Shown: piece after piece, positions 41,032 to 48,871 of the stretch
Layout: every line of letters begins with the position of its first letter
How positions within the stretch are numbered: the stretch's first letter is position 1
NCBI GenBank assembly: GCA_021791675.1
Contig: JAJYWE010000013.1
Location: 3,378 to 55,413, forward strand
Direction: 5' to 3'
Source of the DNA: Actinomycetes bacterium
Lineage (GTDB): Bacteria > Actinomycetota > Acidimicrobiia > Acidimicrobiales > JAKAOS01
DNA length: 52,036 nucleotides
The notes under the pieces: model-generated
Told to the model about the DNA's origin: nothing
Databases searched by the model: none
Seen by the model: only the letters and a program-made list of their open reading frames with translations
Made by a program: the position numbers and the translations under genes

Positions 41032-41808
41032 ATGGCTCTCCGGCTCCCCATCCGCCGCTCGGGTAAGGCGCCGCGCACCAAGCCCGACGAGATGACGCTC
41101 CTCGAGCATCTCGGGGAGCTCCGCCGGCGGATCCTGATCTCGGCCGTCGCCGTGCTGCTCGGTGGGATCCTCGCTTTTGCGATCTACAGCGACATCCTGA
41201 ACGTGCTGATGCACCCGTACTGTTCGGTGGTCACGAACTCCTTCCGCCCGGGGGATCGCTGCTCGCTCCTCGTGACGAGCCCGCTCGACGGACTGAACCT
41301 CCGCTTCAAGGTCGCGGTCTACGGCGGGATCTTCTTCGGCCTCCCGGTGATCCTCTACCAGTTGTGGAAGTTCATCACGCCGGGGCTCAACCCCAACGAG
41401 AAGCGCTACGTCGTGCCCTTCATGGCCGCGTCGCTGTCCCTGTTCGCGCTCGGCGCCGGGCTCGCGTACCTGGTGATGGGCCACGCGCTCAAGTTCCTGC
41501 AGGAGATCGGGGGGCCGAAGCTGACCTTCTTCTACCAGGCGACCAGCTACCTCTCCTTCATCCTTGCGTTGATGGCGGCGTTCGGGGTCGCCTTCGAGTT
41601 CCCGGTCGTGCTGGTCGCGCTCGAGCTCCTCGGCGTGGTGAGCCCCCAGGCCCTCGCGAAGCGTCGGCGGATCGCCATCGTGGTGATCTTCGCGGTCGTC
41701 GCCGTGTTCATCCCGAGCGGCGACCCGTTCTCGCTCCTGGCGATGACCATCCCCCTCGTCGTGTTCTACGAGGGGGCCATCGTGATCGGGAGGCTGGCGC
41801 GACGATGA
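41032..41808 (+). CDS. tatC: Sec-independent (Tat) translocase subunit TatC
   Basis: The 258-aa multi-spanning receptor of the Tat system. The hallmark MTLLEHLGELRRRILISAVAV is at residue ~21, followed by SPLDGLNLRFKVAVYGGIFFGLPVILYQLWKFITPGL, FALGAGLAYLVMG and the final two helices with IPSGDPFSLLAMTIPLVVFYE. Six membrane segments can be counted. It lies 23 bp after tatA and 4 bp before helY. Confidence 0.97.
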   Translation: MALRLPIRRSGKAPRTKPDEMTLLEHLGELRRRILISAVAVLLGGILAFAIYSDILNVLMHPYCSVVTNSFRPGDRCSLLVTSPLDGLNLRFKVAVYGGIFFGLPVILYQLWKFITPGLNPNEKRYVVPFMAASLSLFALGAGLAYLVMGHALKFLQEIGGPKLTFFYQATSYLSFILALMAAFGVAFEFPVVLVALELLGVVSPQALAKRRRIAIVVIFAVVAVFIPSGDPFSLLAMTIPLVVFYEGAIVIGRLARR

Positions 41809-41812
41809 CCCC

Positions 41813-44605
41813 GTGGTCGAGCGCCGCGCCGGGCAGCTCCGTCCGGCCCGGGGGGTGAGCGCAGCTCGCGGAGGTGCCGTGCGCGCGGCGTTCGTGGCGG
41901 GAGCAGGCTTCGCGCTCGATCCCTTCCAGGAGGCGGCGCTCGACGCCCTCGACGAGGGCTGCTCGGTGCTGGTGGCCGCCCCGACCGGTGCAGGCAAGAC
42001 CGTCGTCGCGACCTACGCCGTCGAGCTCGCGCTCGCCGCGGGCGGCAAGGCCTTCTACACCACCCCGCTCAAGGCACTGTCCAACCAGAAGTACGCCGAG
42101 CTCGCGGCCCGCTACGGCGCGCGCTCGGTCGGCCTGCTCACGGGTGACGTCAGCCGGAACGCCGCGGCGCCGGTGGTCGTGATGACCACCGAGGTGCTCC
42201 GCAACATGATCTACGCCTCGGCACCGGCGCTCGAGGGCCTCCAGGTCGTCGTGCTGGACGAGGTGCACTACCTCCAGAACCCCTACCGGGGCGCAGTGTG
42301 GGAGGAGGTGATCGTCCACGCACCCGCCGAGGTGCGCTTGGTGTGCCTGTCGGCAACGGTGTCCAATGCGGAGGAGGTCGCCGCGTGGCTCACGGTCGTG
42401 CGGGGTCGGACGGTGGCGGTCATCGAGGAGCAGCGCCCCGTTCCGCTCACCCACCTCTACGCGCTCGGCCAGCGCGGCGGGCGGCCGGTCCGCCTCGTCC
42501 CGACGCTGTCGGGGCGTCGCCCGAACCCGGAGCTGCTCGCGCTCGAGGCCCGGGGCGGGAACAGCCATCGCAGCACTGCGCTGGCACGGCCGCGCCGGAC
42601 CGAGCTGGTGGAGCGCCTCGCGGAGCTCGACCTCCTCCCCGCGATCTACTTCGTGTTCTCCCGTGCGGGCTGCGACGCAGCCGTGGAGCGCTGCCTGGCG
42701 GAGGGCGTTCGCCTCACGACACCGGCGGAGCGCGCCGCGATCCGTCTCGAGCTCGACCGCCACCTCGACGAGCTGAGCGACGACGACCTCGGTGCGCTCG
42801 GCTACCCCCGCTTCCTCGCCGGCCTCGAGGCGGGGCTGGCGCCGCACCACGCCGGCCTGGTCCCGCCGTTCCGTGAGGCCGTCGAGGCCTGTTTTGCCTC
42901 GTCGCTGGTGAAGGTGGTGTTCGCGACCGAGACCCTCTCCCTCGGCATCAACATGCCCGCTCGCAGCGTGGTCGTCGACTCGCTCACGAAGTTCTCCGGC
43001 GAGCGCCACGAGGTCCTCACGCCGGGCGAGTACACCCAGCTCACCGGGCGCGCCGGGCGCCGGGGGATCGACGATCGGGGCTTCGCGGTCGTCCCCCACG
43101 CGCCCCAGCTCTCGGTGGCGACGGTGGCAGCGCTCGCCTCGACGAGGACCTACGAGCTCACCTCGTCGTTCCGACCCACCTACAACATGGCGGCGAACCT
43201 GATCCAGCGCTACTCCCGGGAGCGGGCTCGCCACCTCCTGAACCTCTCGTTCGCGCAGTACCGGACCGACGCCGAGGTTGTCGCGCTGGAAGCCAGACAG
43301 GAACAGCTCCGCGCCGAGCTGGCTCGGCTCGAGCGGGTTGCGACCTGCGAGCTCGCGACCCGGGACGAGCTGGAGGCGCTCCGGCGCGCCGGTGGCCGGG
43401 ATCGGCTGCGACGGCCGGAAGAGCGCCCGGGCAGCCGACCGCCCCGCAGTGTCCTCGAGGCGGCGCTCGCGACGCTACGCCCTGGCGACGTGCTCACCGG
43501 TCTTCGGCGTGCGGGCTCGGACCGGCCGGGGCTCGTCGGGCCCGCGGGGCCGCTCGTCGTGGTCTCGGTGGCACGCCGGGGGAGCGGGACGAGACTCGCG
43601 GTCGTCGACCGGGCGGGGACGCGAGCGGTGCTCCGGGCGAGCGACTTCGCAGCCGTGCCCGAGCGGGGGGGTCGGATCGAGCTCCCCGTCCCCTTCGCGC
43701 CCAACGAGCGCAGCTTCCTCGCCGAGGTCGCAGCACGCCTCGCGCGCGCCACGCCCCGATACGCCCCGACCCCATCGTCGCCCCCGACCCCCCCGTCGGC
43801 TCCGACCCGCCGGCGGCGACCATCGCAGGCCAGCAACGCTTCGGCCTGCCCGGATCTCGAGCGCCACCTCCGGGCGCTCGCCCGGGCCGGCCGGATCGAG
43901 GGCGAGCTGGCTCGGCTCGGGCGACGGGTGGCCGAGCGGAGCGAGTCCCTGTCGGTCCAGCTCGACCAGGTCGTGGCCCTGCTCGAGCGGCGTGGCTATG
44001 CCGAGTCCTGGCGGCTCACGTCGAAGGGCGAGCGGCTCGCCCGCCTCTACCACGAACAGGACCTGCTCGTGGCCGAGTCCTTGGAGGCCGGCCTTCTCGA
44101 CGGGCTCGGCCCCCCCGCGCTCTCGGCGGTCGTCTCCGGCTTCGTCTACGAGCCGAGGGGGCGGACCCAGCCGCCCTCACGCCTGGCGGCCGGCCGCGAG
44201 GTCGACCAGCGCCTGTCCGCCGTGGAGGAGCTCTGGCGAGGCCTGCGCGAGGAGGAAGCCGAGCTCCGCCTCCCCCAGACCCGCCCGGTCGACGGGGGTC
44301 TCGCGGGGGCGGCCAAGGCGTGGTGCTCGGGTCGAGGGCTCGCAGCGGTGCTCGGCGAGGGGGGTCAGAGCGGCGGGGACTTCGTCCGCACCGCGCGCCA
44401 GCTCGCGGACCTGCTCGGCCAGCTGGCAGAGGTCGCGCCCGAGCCGGCGACGAGACGGGCTGCCGCGGCTGGCGTCCGCGGGGTGTTCCGGGGCGTCGTG
44501 GCCGCCTCTTCCCTCGGCGTCGAGCCGGCCGGCGCGCTCCTCGCCTCGGTCGGGCCGGAGGCAGGTCGCGAGCCCAGCTCGGAGGGGATCCCCGGGGGAG
44601 GGTGA
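41813..44605 (+). CDS. helY: Ski2-like DEAD/DEAH-box helicase HelY
   Basis: A ~930-aa RNA/DNA helicase. FALDPFQEAALDALDEGCSVLVAAPTGAGKTVV holds the Q-motif-like start and Walker A; VVLDEVHYLQNP is the DEVH box; LSATVSN is motif III; FATETLSLGINMPARSVV and TGRAGRRGIDDRG are motifs V and VI. The C-terminal half has a low-complexity stretch (PTPSSPPTPPSAPTRRRRP) and a winged-helix/DSHCT-type region. GTG 41813 follows the tatC stop by four bases; the first ~27 residues are nonconserved, so a later GTG (VSAARGG) is possible. The tatC-helY order is standard in actinobacteria. Confidence 0.94.
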   Translation: MVERRAGQLRPARGVSAARGGAVRAAFVAGAGFALDPFQEAALDALDEGCSVLVAAPTGAGKTVVATYAVELALAAGGKAFYTTPLKALSNQKYAELAARYGARSVGLLTGDVSRNAAAPVVVMTTEVLRNMIYASAPALEGLQVVVLDEVHYLQNPYRGAVWEEVIVHAPAEVRLVCLSATVSNAEEVAAWLTVVRGRTVAVIEEQRPVPLTHLYALGQRGGRPVRLVPTLSGRRPNPELLALEARGGNSHRSTALARPRRTELVERLAELDLLPAIYFVFSRAGCDAAVERCLAEGVRLTTPAERAAIRLELDRHLDELSDDDLGALGYPRFLAGLEAGLAPHHAGLVPPFREAVEACFASSLVKVVFATETLSLGINMPARSVVVDSLTKFSGERHEVLTPGEYTQLTGRAGRRGIDDRGFAVVPHAPQLSVATVAALASTRTYELTSSFRPTYNMAANLIQRYSRERARHLLNLSFAQYRTDAEVVALEARQEQLRAELARLERVATCELATRDELEALRRAGGRDRLRRPEERPGSRPPRSVLEAALATLRPGDVLTGLRRAGSDRPGLVGPAGPLVVVSVARRGSGTRLAVVDRAGTRAVLRASDFAAVPERGGRIELPVPFAPNERSFLAEVAARLARATPRYAPTPSSPPTPPSAPTRRRRPSQASNASACPDLERHLRALARAGRIEGELARLGRRVAERSESLSVQLDQVVALLERRGYAESWRLTSKGERLARLYHEQDLLVAESLEAGLLDGLGPPALSAVVSGFVYEPRGRTQPPSRLAAGREVDQRLSAVEELWRGLREEEAELRLPQTRPVDGGLAGAAKAWCSGRGLAAVLGEGGQSGGDFVRTARQLADLLGQLAEVAPEPATRRAAAAGVRGVFRGVVAASSLGVEPAGALLASVGPEAGREPSSEGIPGGG

Positions 44606-44629
44606 GAGCGGGGCTAGTGTCCGTCGGGC

Positions 44630-46243
44630 ATGTTCCCGTACGTCACCGAGAGCTTCAGCGACGACGAGGCGCGGGTGCTCGCCCGCTACGTGACCAACCT
44701 CGAGGGTCCGGTCTTCGCCCTCGTCAACCTGCCCGAGGTGGTCAAGGGGGCGCTGTTCGCGCGCTACTCCCGCTCGTCGAAGAGCCTCCGCCGTCTCCTG
44801 CTCGACGAGTTCGCCGACGACCTGCCCGTCGACGCCCCCGTCGTCGTCGACCCCGAACGGCCCGCCACGCACGCCGCGGGGCTCTACGAGCGAGTCCTGG
44901 CGGACTACGGCGACGACTCCGTCGCACAGCTGGGGGGCGTGCACCTCGCGTGCGAACAGGCGTCGAACCTGCTCACGAAGATCCTCGAGCGGCCCCGCCT
45001 CGGTGCGTACCTGGAACAGTCGACCCGCTACATCCCCTACGACACCCGCCTCTCGACCGGGTGGTATCGCTACTACCGCGATCCCGAGGTGCTCGCCTCG
45101 CCCCTCGGTGCCCGCTACGTGGCCGAGATGGACCGCCTCTTCGACCGCTACGGCGAGCTCTTCGGCCGGCTCCAGTCGGACCTGCTCGCCCGCCACCCCT
45201 TCGACGGTGAGGGGAGTGAGCTCGCCTGGCGCCGCTCGGTTCGCGCCGCCGCGCTCGACGCGGCCCGAGGCGTCCTGCCGGCCGGGACCCTCTCGAACGT
45301 GGGGATCTACGCCTCGGGCCAGACCTACGAGCAGCTCCTGCTCCGTATGCGGGTGAACCCGCTCCCAGAGGCACGCCGCTACGCCGGGCTCATGCTCGAC
45401 GAGCTCCGCAAGGTGATCCCCGCCTTCCTCACGCGCCTCGACCGGCCGGACCGGGGGGGCGAGTGGTCGGCCTACCTCGAGGAGACGCGCGACGCCACGA
45501 GTGTGCTGGTGGAGCGCCTCGCCGAGGAGACCGTGACCCCGGCGACGAGCGTCACCCTCTCGGCCTTCGATCCGGCGGGGGAGGACGACGTGCTCGCCGG
45601 GATCGTCTACGCCTACGGGCGGTGCTCGGACGCAGAGGCGGTGGCGACCGTTGCCCGCATGGACGCCGAGACCCGAAGGTCCCTCCTCGCCGCCTACATC
45701 GGCGACCGGCAAAACCGGCGGCACCGCCCGGGCCGTGCGCTCGAGCGCACCTCCTACCGCTTCGACATCGTGGCCGACTACGGGGGCTTCCGCGACCTCC
45801 AGCGGCACCGTATGTGCACGGTGGAGTGGCAGCCCCTCGCTCCGGATCTCGGCTACGAGGTGCCCGAGTCCGTGGCCGAGGCGGGGGCGGGGGCCCTCTT
45901 CTCCGAAGCGCTCGACGCGTCGGCGGCGTTGCACGATGCGCTCGCTCCCGGGTTTCCCGCCCAGGCGCCGTACGCGCTGGGTATGGCGCACCGGATTCGC
46001 TTCTCGATCCAGATGAACGCCCGTGAGGCGCTCCACCTGATCGAGCTTCGCTCGTCTGCGCAGGGCCACCCCGGTTATCGCGCGATCGCTCTGGAGATGC
46101 GCCGACTCATCGCCACGGTCGCGGGCCACGCGGCCCTGGCCGATGCGATGCGCTTCGCCGATCCCTCGCCGGGAGGGCTCGGACGTCGCGCCGCCGAACA
46201 GCGGAGCGAGGACCGACACCCCGCGAGCCGGCCGGCGAGCTGA
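44630..46243 (+). CDS. Double-domain ThyX-like (FAD-dependent thymidylate synthase-related) protein
   Basis: The 537-aa protein looks like two ThyX-type halves. The first half keeps LEQSTRYIPYD (~residues 128-138), matching the NExSxRY end of the ThyX motif; the second keeps DLQRHRMCTVEWQ (Arg392-His393-Arg394), matching its RHRxxS start. Canonical ThyX is ~220-250 aa with both in one stretch. It may therefore form pseudo-dimeric active sites, or have another flavin-linked role. ATG 44630 lies nine bases after TAGTGT. No second thyX is in the window, so whether it makes dTMP cannot be told. Confidence 0.8.
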   Translation: MFPYVTESFSDDEARVLARYVTNLEGPVFALVNLPEVVKGALFARYSRSSKSLRRLLLDEFADDLPVDAPVVVDPERPATHAAGLYERVLADYGDDSVAQLGGVHLACEQASNLLTKILERPRLGAYLEQSTRYIPYDTRLSTGWYRYYRDPEVLASPLGARYVAEMDRLFDRYGELFGRLQSDLLARHPFDGEGSELAWRRSVRAAALDAARGVLPAGTLSNVGIYASGQTYEQLLLRMRVNPLPEARRYAGLMLDELRKVIPAFLTRLDRPDRGGEWSAYLEETRDATSVLVERLAEETVTPATSVTLSAFDPAGEDDVLAGIVYAYGRCSDAEAVATVARMDAETRRSLLAAYIGDRQNRRHRPGRALERTSYRFDIVADYGGFRDLQRHRMCTVEWQPLAPDLGYEVPESVAEAGAGALFSEALDASAALHDALAPGFPAQAPYALGMAHRIRFSIQMNAREALHLIELRSSAQGHPGYRAIALEMRRLIATVAGHAALADAMRFADPSPGGLGRRAAEQRSEDRHPASRPAS

Positions 46244-46268
46244 GCCCCCCGTCGCCGGGCCTCACGCG

Positions 46269-46283
46269 GGCGGCCGTGCCGCC
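46269..46283 (+). terminator. Short hairpin after the ThyX-like gene
   Basis: GGCGGC-CGT-GCCGCC is a perfect 6-bp stem 26 bp after the stop codon and ahead of the next promoter (TAGGCT at 46333-46338). No U-tract follows. Confidence 0.3.
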
Positions 46284-46368
46284 GGGGAACGCGCCGGGGC
46301 CCCGCGGTGTTCCGCAGGGGGAACTTTCTGTGTAGGCTCCGCCCGCTACGAGGCGAGAAGGGTACGGG

Positions 46369-46845
46369 ATGGCTAAGGAAGAGCTGGAAGCAGAGCTGGC
46401 GGAAGACGAGCCGGAGGAGCCACCAGAGGCCGACCTGGACGAGCTGCTCGAGGACGATCTCGACGTGCCGGACGACGACGATGACGACGTCCTGGACGAC
46501 GAGACGCTCGCCGAGGAGGACGAAGAGGACCTCGAGGTTCCCGTTCCCGATGCTCCTCGGGAGCGGGCCGCCGCGCCCGCCGTCGAAGCCGACGAGGAGG
46601 AGGAGGACGAGGAGGAGGAGGTCGACGACGAGGAGGTCGAGGCGAGCCTCGACGTCATCCTGAAGGAACGGCTCGTCGTCATCGACGACGACGACGACCT
46701 GGAGGAGGGTGACGACCGCGTCGAGCCCGCGGTGAAGGTCCTGCCGAAGCAGCCCGGGGAGTTCGTCTGCCAGTCCTGCTTCCTCGTGAAGCACCCGAGC
46801 CAGCTCGCGGATCCGGACAAGATGTTCTGCCGGGACTGCGTGTGA
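46369..46845 (+). CDS. DUF4193 family acidic protein with C-terminal zinc-ribbon-like motif
   Basis: A 158-aa protein with an extremely acidic N-terminal two thirds (runs of D and E) and a C-terminal module KQPGEFVCQSCFLVKHPSQLADPDKMFCRDC, whose two CxxC pairs suit one zinc ion. This matches actinobacterial DUF4193, whose function is unknown; a transcription-related role is speculation. It has TAGGCT 30 bp upstream and AAGGGTACGGG before the ATG. The next gene overlaps it (GTGA). Confidence 0.88.
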   Translation: MAKEELEAELAEDEPEEPPEADLDELLEDDLDVPDDDDDDVLDDETLAEEDEEDLEVPVPDAPRERAAAPAVEADEEEEDEEEEVDDEEVEASLDVILKERLVVIDDDDDLEEGDDRVEPAVKVLPKQPGEFVCQSCFLVKHPSQLADPDKMFCRDCV

Positions 46846-47696
46846 GCGAGGGCGACCGCTCCGGTGCGGGTCGGGACCGGCCGTCGCTGGCCGACCTGGC
46901 GTTCTTCGCCCCGCTCGGACTTGCGCTCGATGCCTCGCAGCTCGTGCCCGAGCTGGCGCAGCGGGGGCGGCGGGAGCTGCAGCGCCGGGTCGACTCGGCG
47001 GCGTTCGTCGGCCGGCTCGCGCTCCGGTACGGACCGGCCTTCGTGGGTGGCGCCGCCCGGGGCTGGGGTCGCACCGGCCCGGGGCATCCGAGCGGGCCCG
47101 GTGGCTCCGAGGAGCCTGCCGGGCGCGCGCACACCGCCTCCAGGGATCAGGGCGAGCCCGGGGGGCACGCGCGCACCGTGTCGACGGATCAGGGTGAGCG
47201 TGCCGGGCGCCTGCACACCGTGTCGAGGGATGAGGGCGACCGTGACGGGCGCGCCCGCACCGTTGCCGATGGGCACGACGGGCGGCGCAGGCCGGACGGC
47301 TCGAGAGGCCGGCAGGGGAGAGGGGTGGCGGCGCGGGTGGCCGAGCCTGTGGTGCCTTCTGCTTTGGGTGGGGAGGCGCTTCCGGATGCGGGCGGGCTCG
47401 CGATCCCCGGCTACGACGCCCTGTCGGCACTCCAGGTCGTCGGGCGCCTCGGCGCGCTCCGGCCCGACGAGCTCGACGCCGTCGCCGCGTACGAGCGTGC
47501 GCACCGGGGCCGCCGGACGATCCTCGCCAAGGTGTCCCAGCTCGCCCGAGCCGGGGCGCCGGGGGCTGTGCCGCCCCGAGCGGCAACACCCCGAGCCGCA
47601 AGCCCCCGAGCCGCGGGGCCAGGAGCGTCGGGGATCCCGGCCGAGGACCCGCCGGCGCGCACGGTCCTGGGCGAGGAGGGCCAGAGCCCCCCATGA
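46842..47696 (+). CDS. Hypothetical protein with 14-residue repeats and a conserved C-terminal module
   Basis: The 284-aa protein has a helical, partly hydrophobic N-terminus (LADLAFFAPLGLALDASQLVPELAQRG), a middle of four imperfect 14-residue repeats (GRLHTVSRDEGDRD type, residues ~94-147), and a module LAIPGYDALSALQVVGRLGALRPDELDAVAAYERAHRGRRTIL (residues ~187-230) that recurs at the ends of various actinobacterial proteins. A Pro/Ala-rich tail follows. GTG 46842 overlaps the DUF4193 stop (GTGA). Function unknown; coupling to the DUF4193 gene suggests a shared process. Confidence 0.75.
   Translation: MSEGDRSGAGRDRPSLADLAFFAPLGLALDASQLVPELAQRGRRELQRRVDSAAFVGRLALRYGPAFVGGAARGWGRTGPGHPSGPGGSEEPAGRAHTASRDQGEPGGHARTVSTDQGERAGRLHTVSRDEGDRDGRARTVADGHDGRRRPDGSRGRQGRGVAARVAEPVVPSALGGEALPDAGGLAIPGYDALSALQVVGRLGALRPDELDAVAAYERAHRGRRTILAKVSQLARAGAPGAVPPRAATPRAASPRAAGPGASGIPAEDPPARTVLGEEGQSPP
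47121..47282 (+). repeat. 42-bp in-frame imperfect tandem repeat (x4)
   Basis: Four units of about 42 bp encode GRAHTASRDQGEPG, GHARTVSTDQGERA, GRLHTVSRDEGDRD and a shortened GRARTVADGHDG. Divergence between copies is larger than in the other arrays of the window, so this one looks older. Confidence 0.85.
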
Positions 47697-48124
47697 CCGA
47701 AGGTGTGCGCCTCGCCGACCAGGCCGACCAGGGGATCCTGCGAGGCTTGTGCGCGGCCGCCGCCGCAGAGGTCGGTGGCCACCGAGGCGGGGCGGCACTG
47801 CTCGCGGAGCCGCTCCCGGTGGCCGACGGCGAGTCGACGTGGCTCGGCACGCTCGACGGCCACGCCGTCGGGTTCGTGACGGCGTGTTGGACGACCCGGG
47901 CCTCGACTCGGGTCGGGTGGCTGCGCCAGCTCTGGGTGGAACCGGATGCCCGGGGTGTGGGGGTGGGGGAGGCGCTCCTCAGCGCTGCGATCTCCTGGCT
48001 CGCCGGCCTCGGCGTCGGGCGGGTCGACGCCAGCGCGCTACCGGGCGATCGGGCGACGAAACGGGCGCTCGAGGCGGCTGGTTTCGCTGCGAGACTGGTG
48101 GTCATGGCAAAGGACCTGCCGTGA
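47693..48124 (+). CDS. GNAT family N-acetyltransferase
   Basis: A 143-aa GNAT. VGWLRQLWVEPDARGVGVGEALLSAAISWLAGLG contains the strand-beta4/helix-alpha3 acetyl-CoA site (ARGVGVGEAL, the R/QxxGxG/A motif A), followed by the C-terminal DASALPGDRATKRALEAAGF. Substrate unknown. ATG 47693 overlaps the previous stop (ATGA) and its own stop overlaps the Nudix gene (GTGA). Confidence 0.88.
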   Translation: MTEGVRLADQADQGILRGLCAAAAAEVGGHRGGAALLAEPLPVADGESTWLGTLDGHAVGFVTACWTTRASTRVGWLRQLWVEPDARGVGVGEALLSAAISWLAGLGVGRVDASALPGDRATKRALEAAGFAARLVVMAKDLP

Positions 48125-48693
48125 GGGAGGACTGGGGTGAGGGCAGCCCGCCCGCGGTTCGCGACCGGGACGGTGGCGGGCCCTCCGCGCCGGGCCGTCG
48201 GCCGGGGACGGCTGGAGGCTTTGCCGGCCGGGTGGCTCGTGAGGGGCCGGCTCGTGCCTCGGCGTCCACCGAGTCGAGAGATGTCACATGGGGCCGGCGA
48301 GGACCGGAGCTGAGCGTCGGCGGCCTCGCCCGCCATCGCGGCCGGCTCCTGCTCGTCAAGCGCGGGCACGCGCCGGCTGCCGGGCGCTGGTCCCTGCCGG
48401 GCGGGCGGGTGCAGCGTGGCGAGACGATGGCCCAGGCGGTCATCCGCGAGATGGCGGAGGAGACGGGCCTCGCCGTCCGCTGCGGCCCCCTGATCGGCTT
48501 CGCCGAGCGCATCGGGCCCGGGTACCACTTCGTCATCGCCGACTTCTTCGTGGACGTGATCGGGCGGCGGCCGCTCCGGGCCGGTGACGACGCCGCCGAG
48601 GTGCGCTGGGTGCCGTTCTCGGAGCTCGAGGAGATGGAGTTGAGCGACGGCCTCCTCGAGTTCCTCGACCGCCACGACGTGCTCGTCGACTGA
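48121..48693 (+). CDS. Nudix hydrolase (MutT/ADP-ribose pyrophosphatase-like)
   Basis: The 190-aa protein has a ~60-residue low-complexity N-terminus and a Nudix domain: LSVGGLARHRGRLLLVKRG, then the Nudix box GGRVQRGETMAQAVIREMAEETGL (Gx5Ex7REUxEExGU complete) and VRWVPFSELEEMELSDG. It would cleave a nucleoside diphosphate linked to another group; the substrate cannot be read. GTG 48121 overlaps the GNAT stop (GTGA); a shorter start near residue 60 is possible. Confidence 0.88.
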   Translation: MREDWGEGSPPAVRDRDGGGPSAPGRRPGTAGGFAGRVAREGPARASASTESRDVTWGRRGPELSVGGLARHRGRLLLVKRGHAPAAGRWSLPGGRVQRGETMAQAVIREMAEETGLAVRCGPLIGFAERIGPGYHFVIADFFVDVIGRRPLRAGDDAAEVRWVPFSELEEMELSDGLLEFLDRHDVLVD

Positions 48694-48871
48694 GCCTCGA
48701 TCGCCCGGGCGTCTTGGTCGGACGGCCCCCGACAGCCCCGGCGCGTCGGTCGTCGGCACCGCGAGGCACCAACCTGGCGCACCGTCGGCACACGGCATGC
48801 CGGCTGGTCGCTCACGCCCGGCGACGTGGCAGATGTCGGGGGAGCCCGCCCCCCTGTGGGAGGATGGGGTC

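Noticed and set aside
46286-46324. Alternative GGAAC/GTTCC hairpins resembling an attenuator before the DUF4193 gene
   Set aside because: The likely -10 box (46333-46338) is downstream, so these bases would not be in that mRNA, and the stems are only 5 bp.
48797-48871. Longer murA N-terminus in the ORF track
   Set aside because: MPAGRSRPATWQ... is not part of MurA; the family N-terminus starts at ATG 48872.
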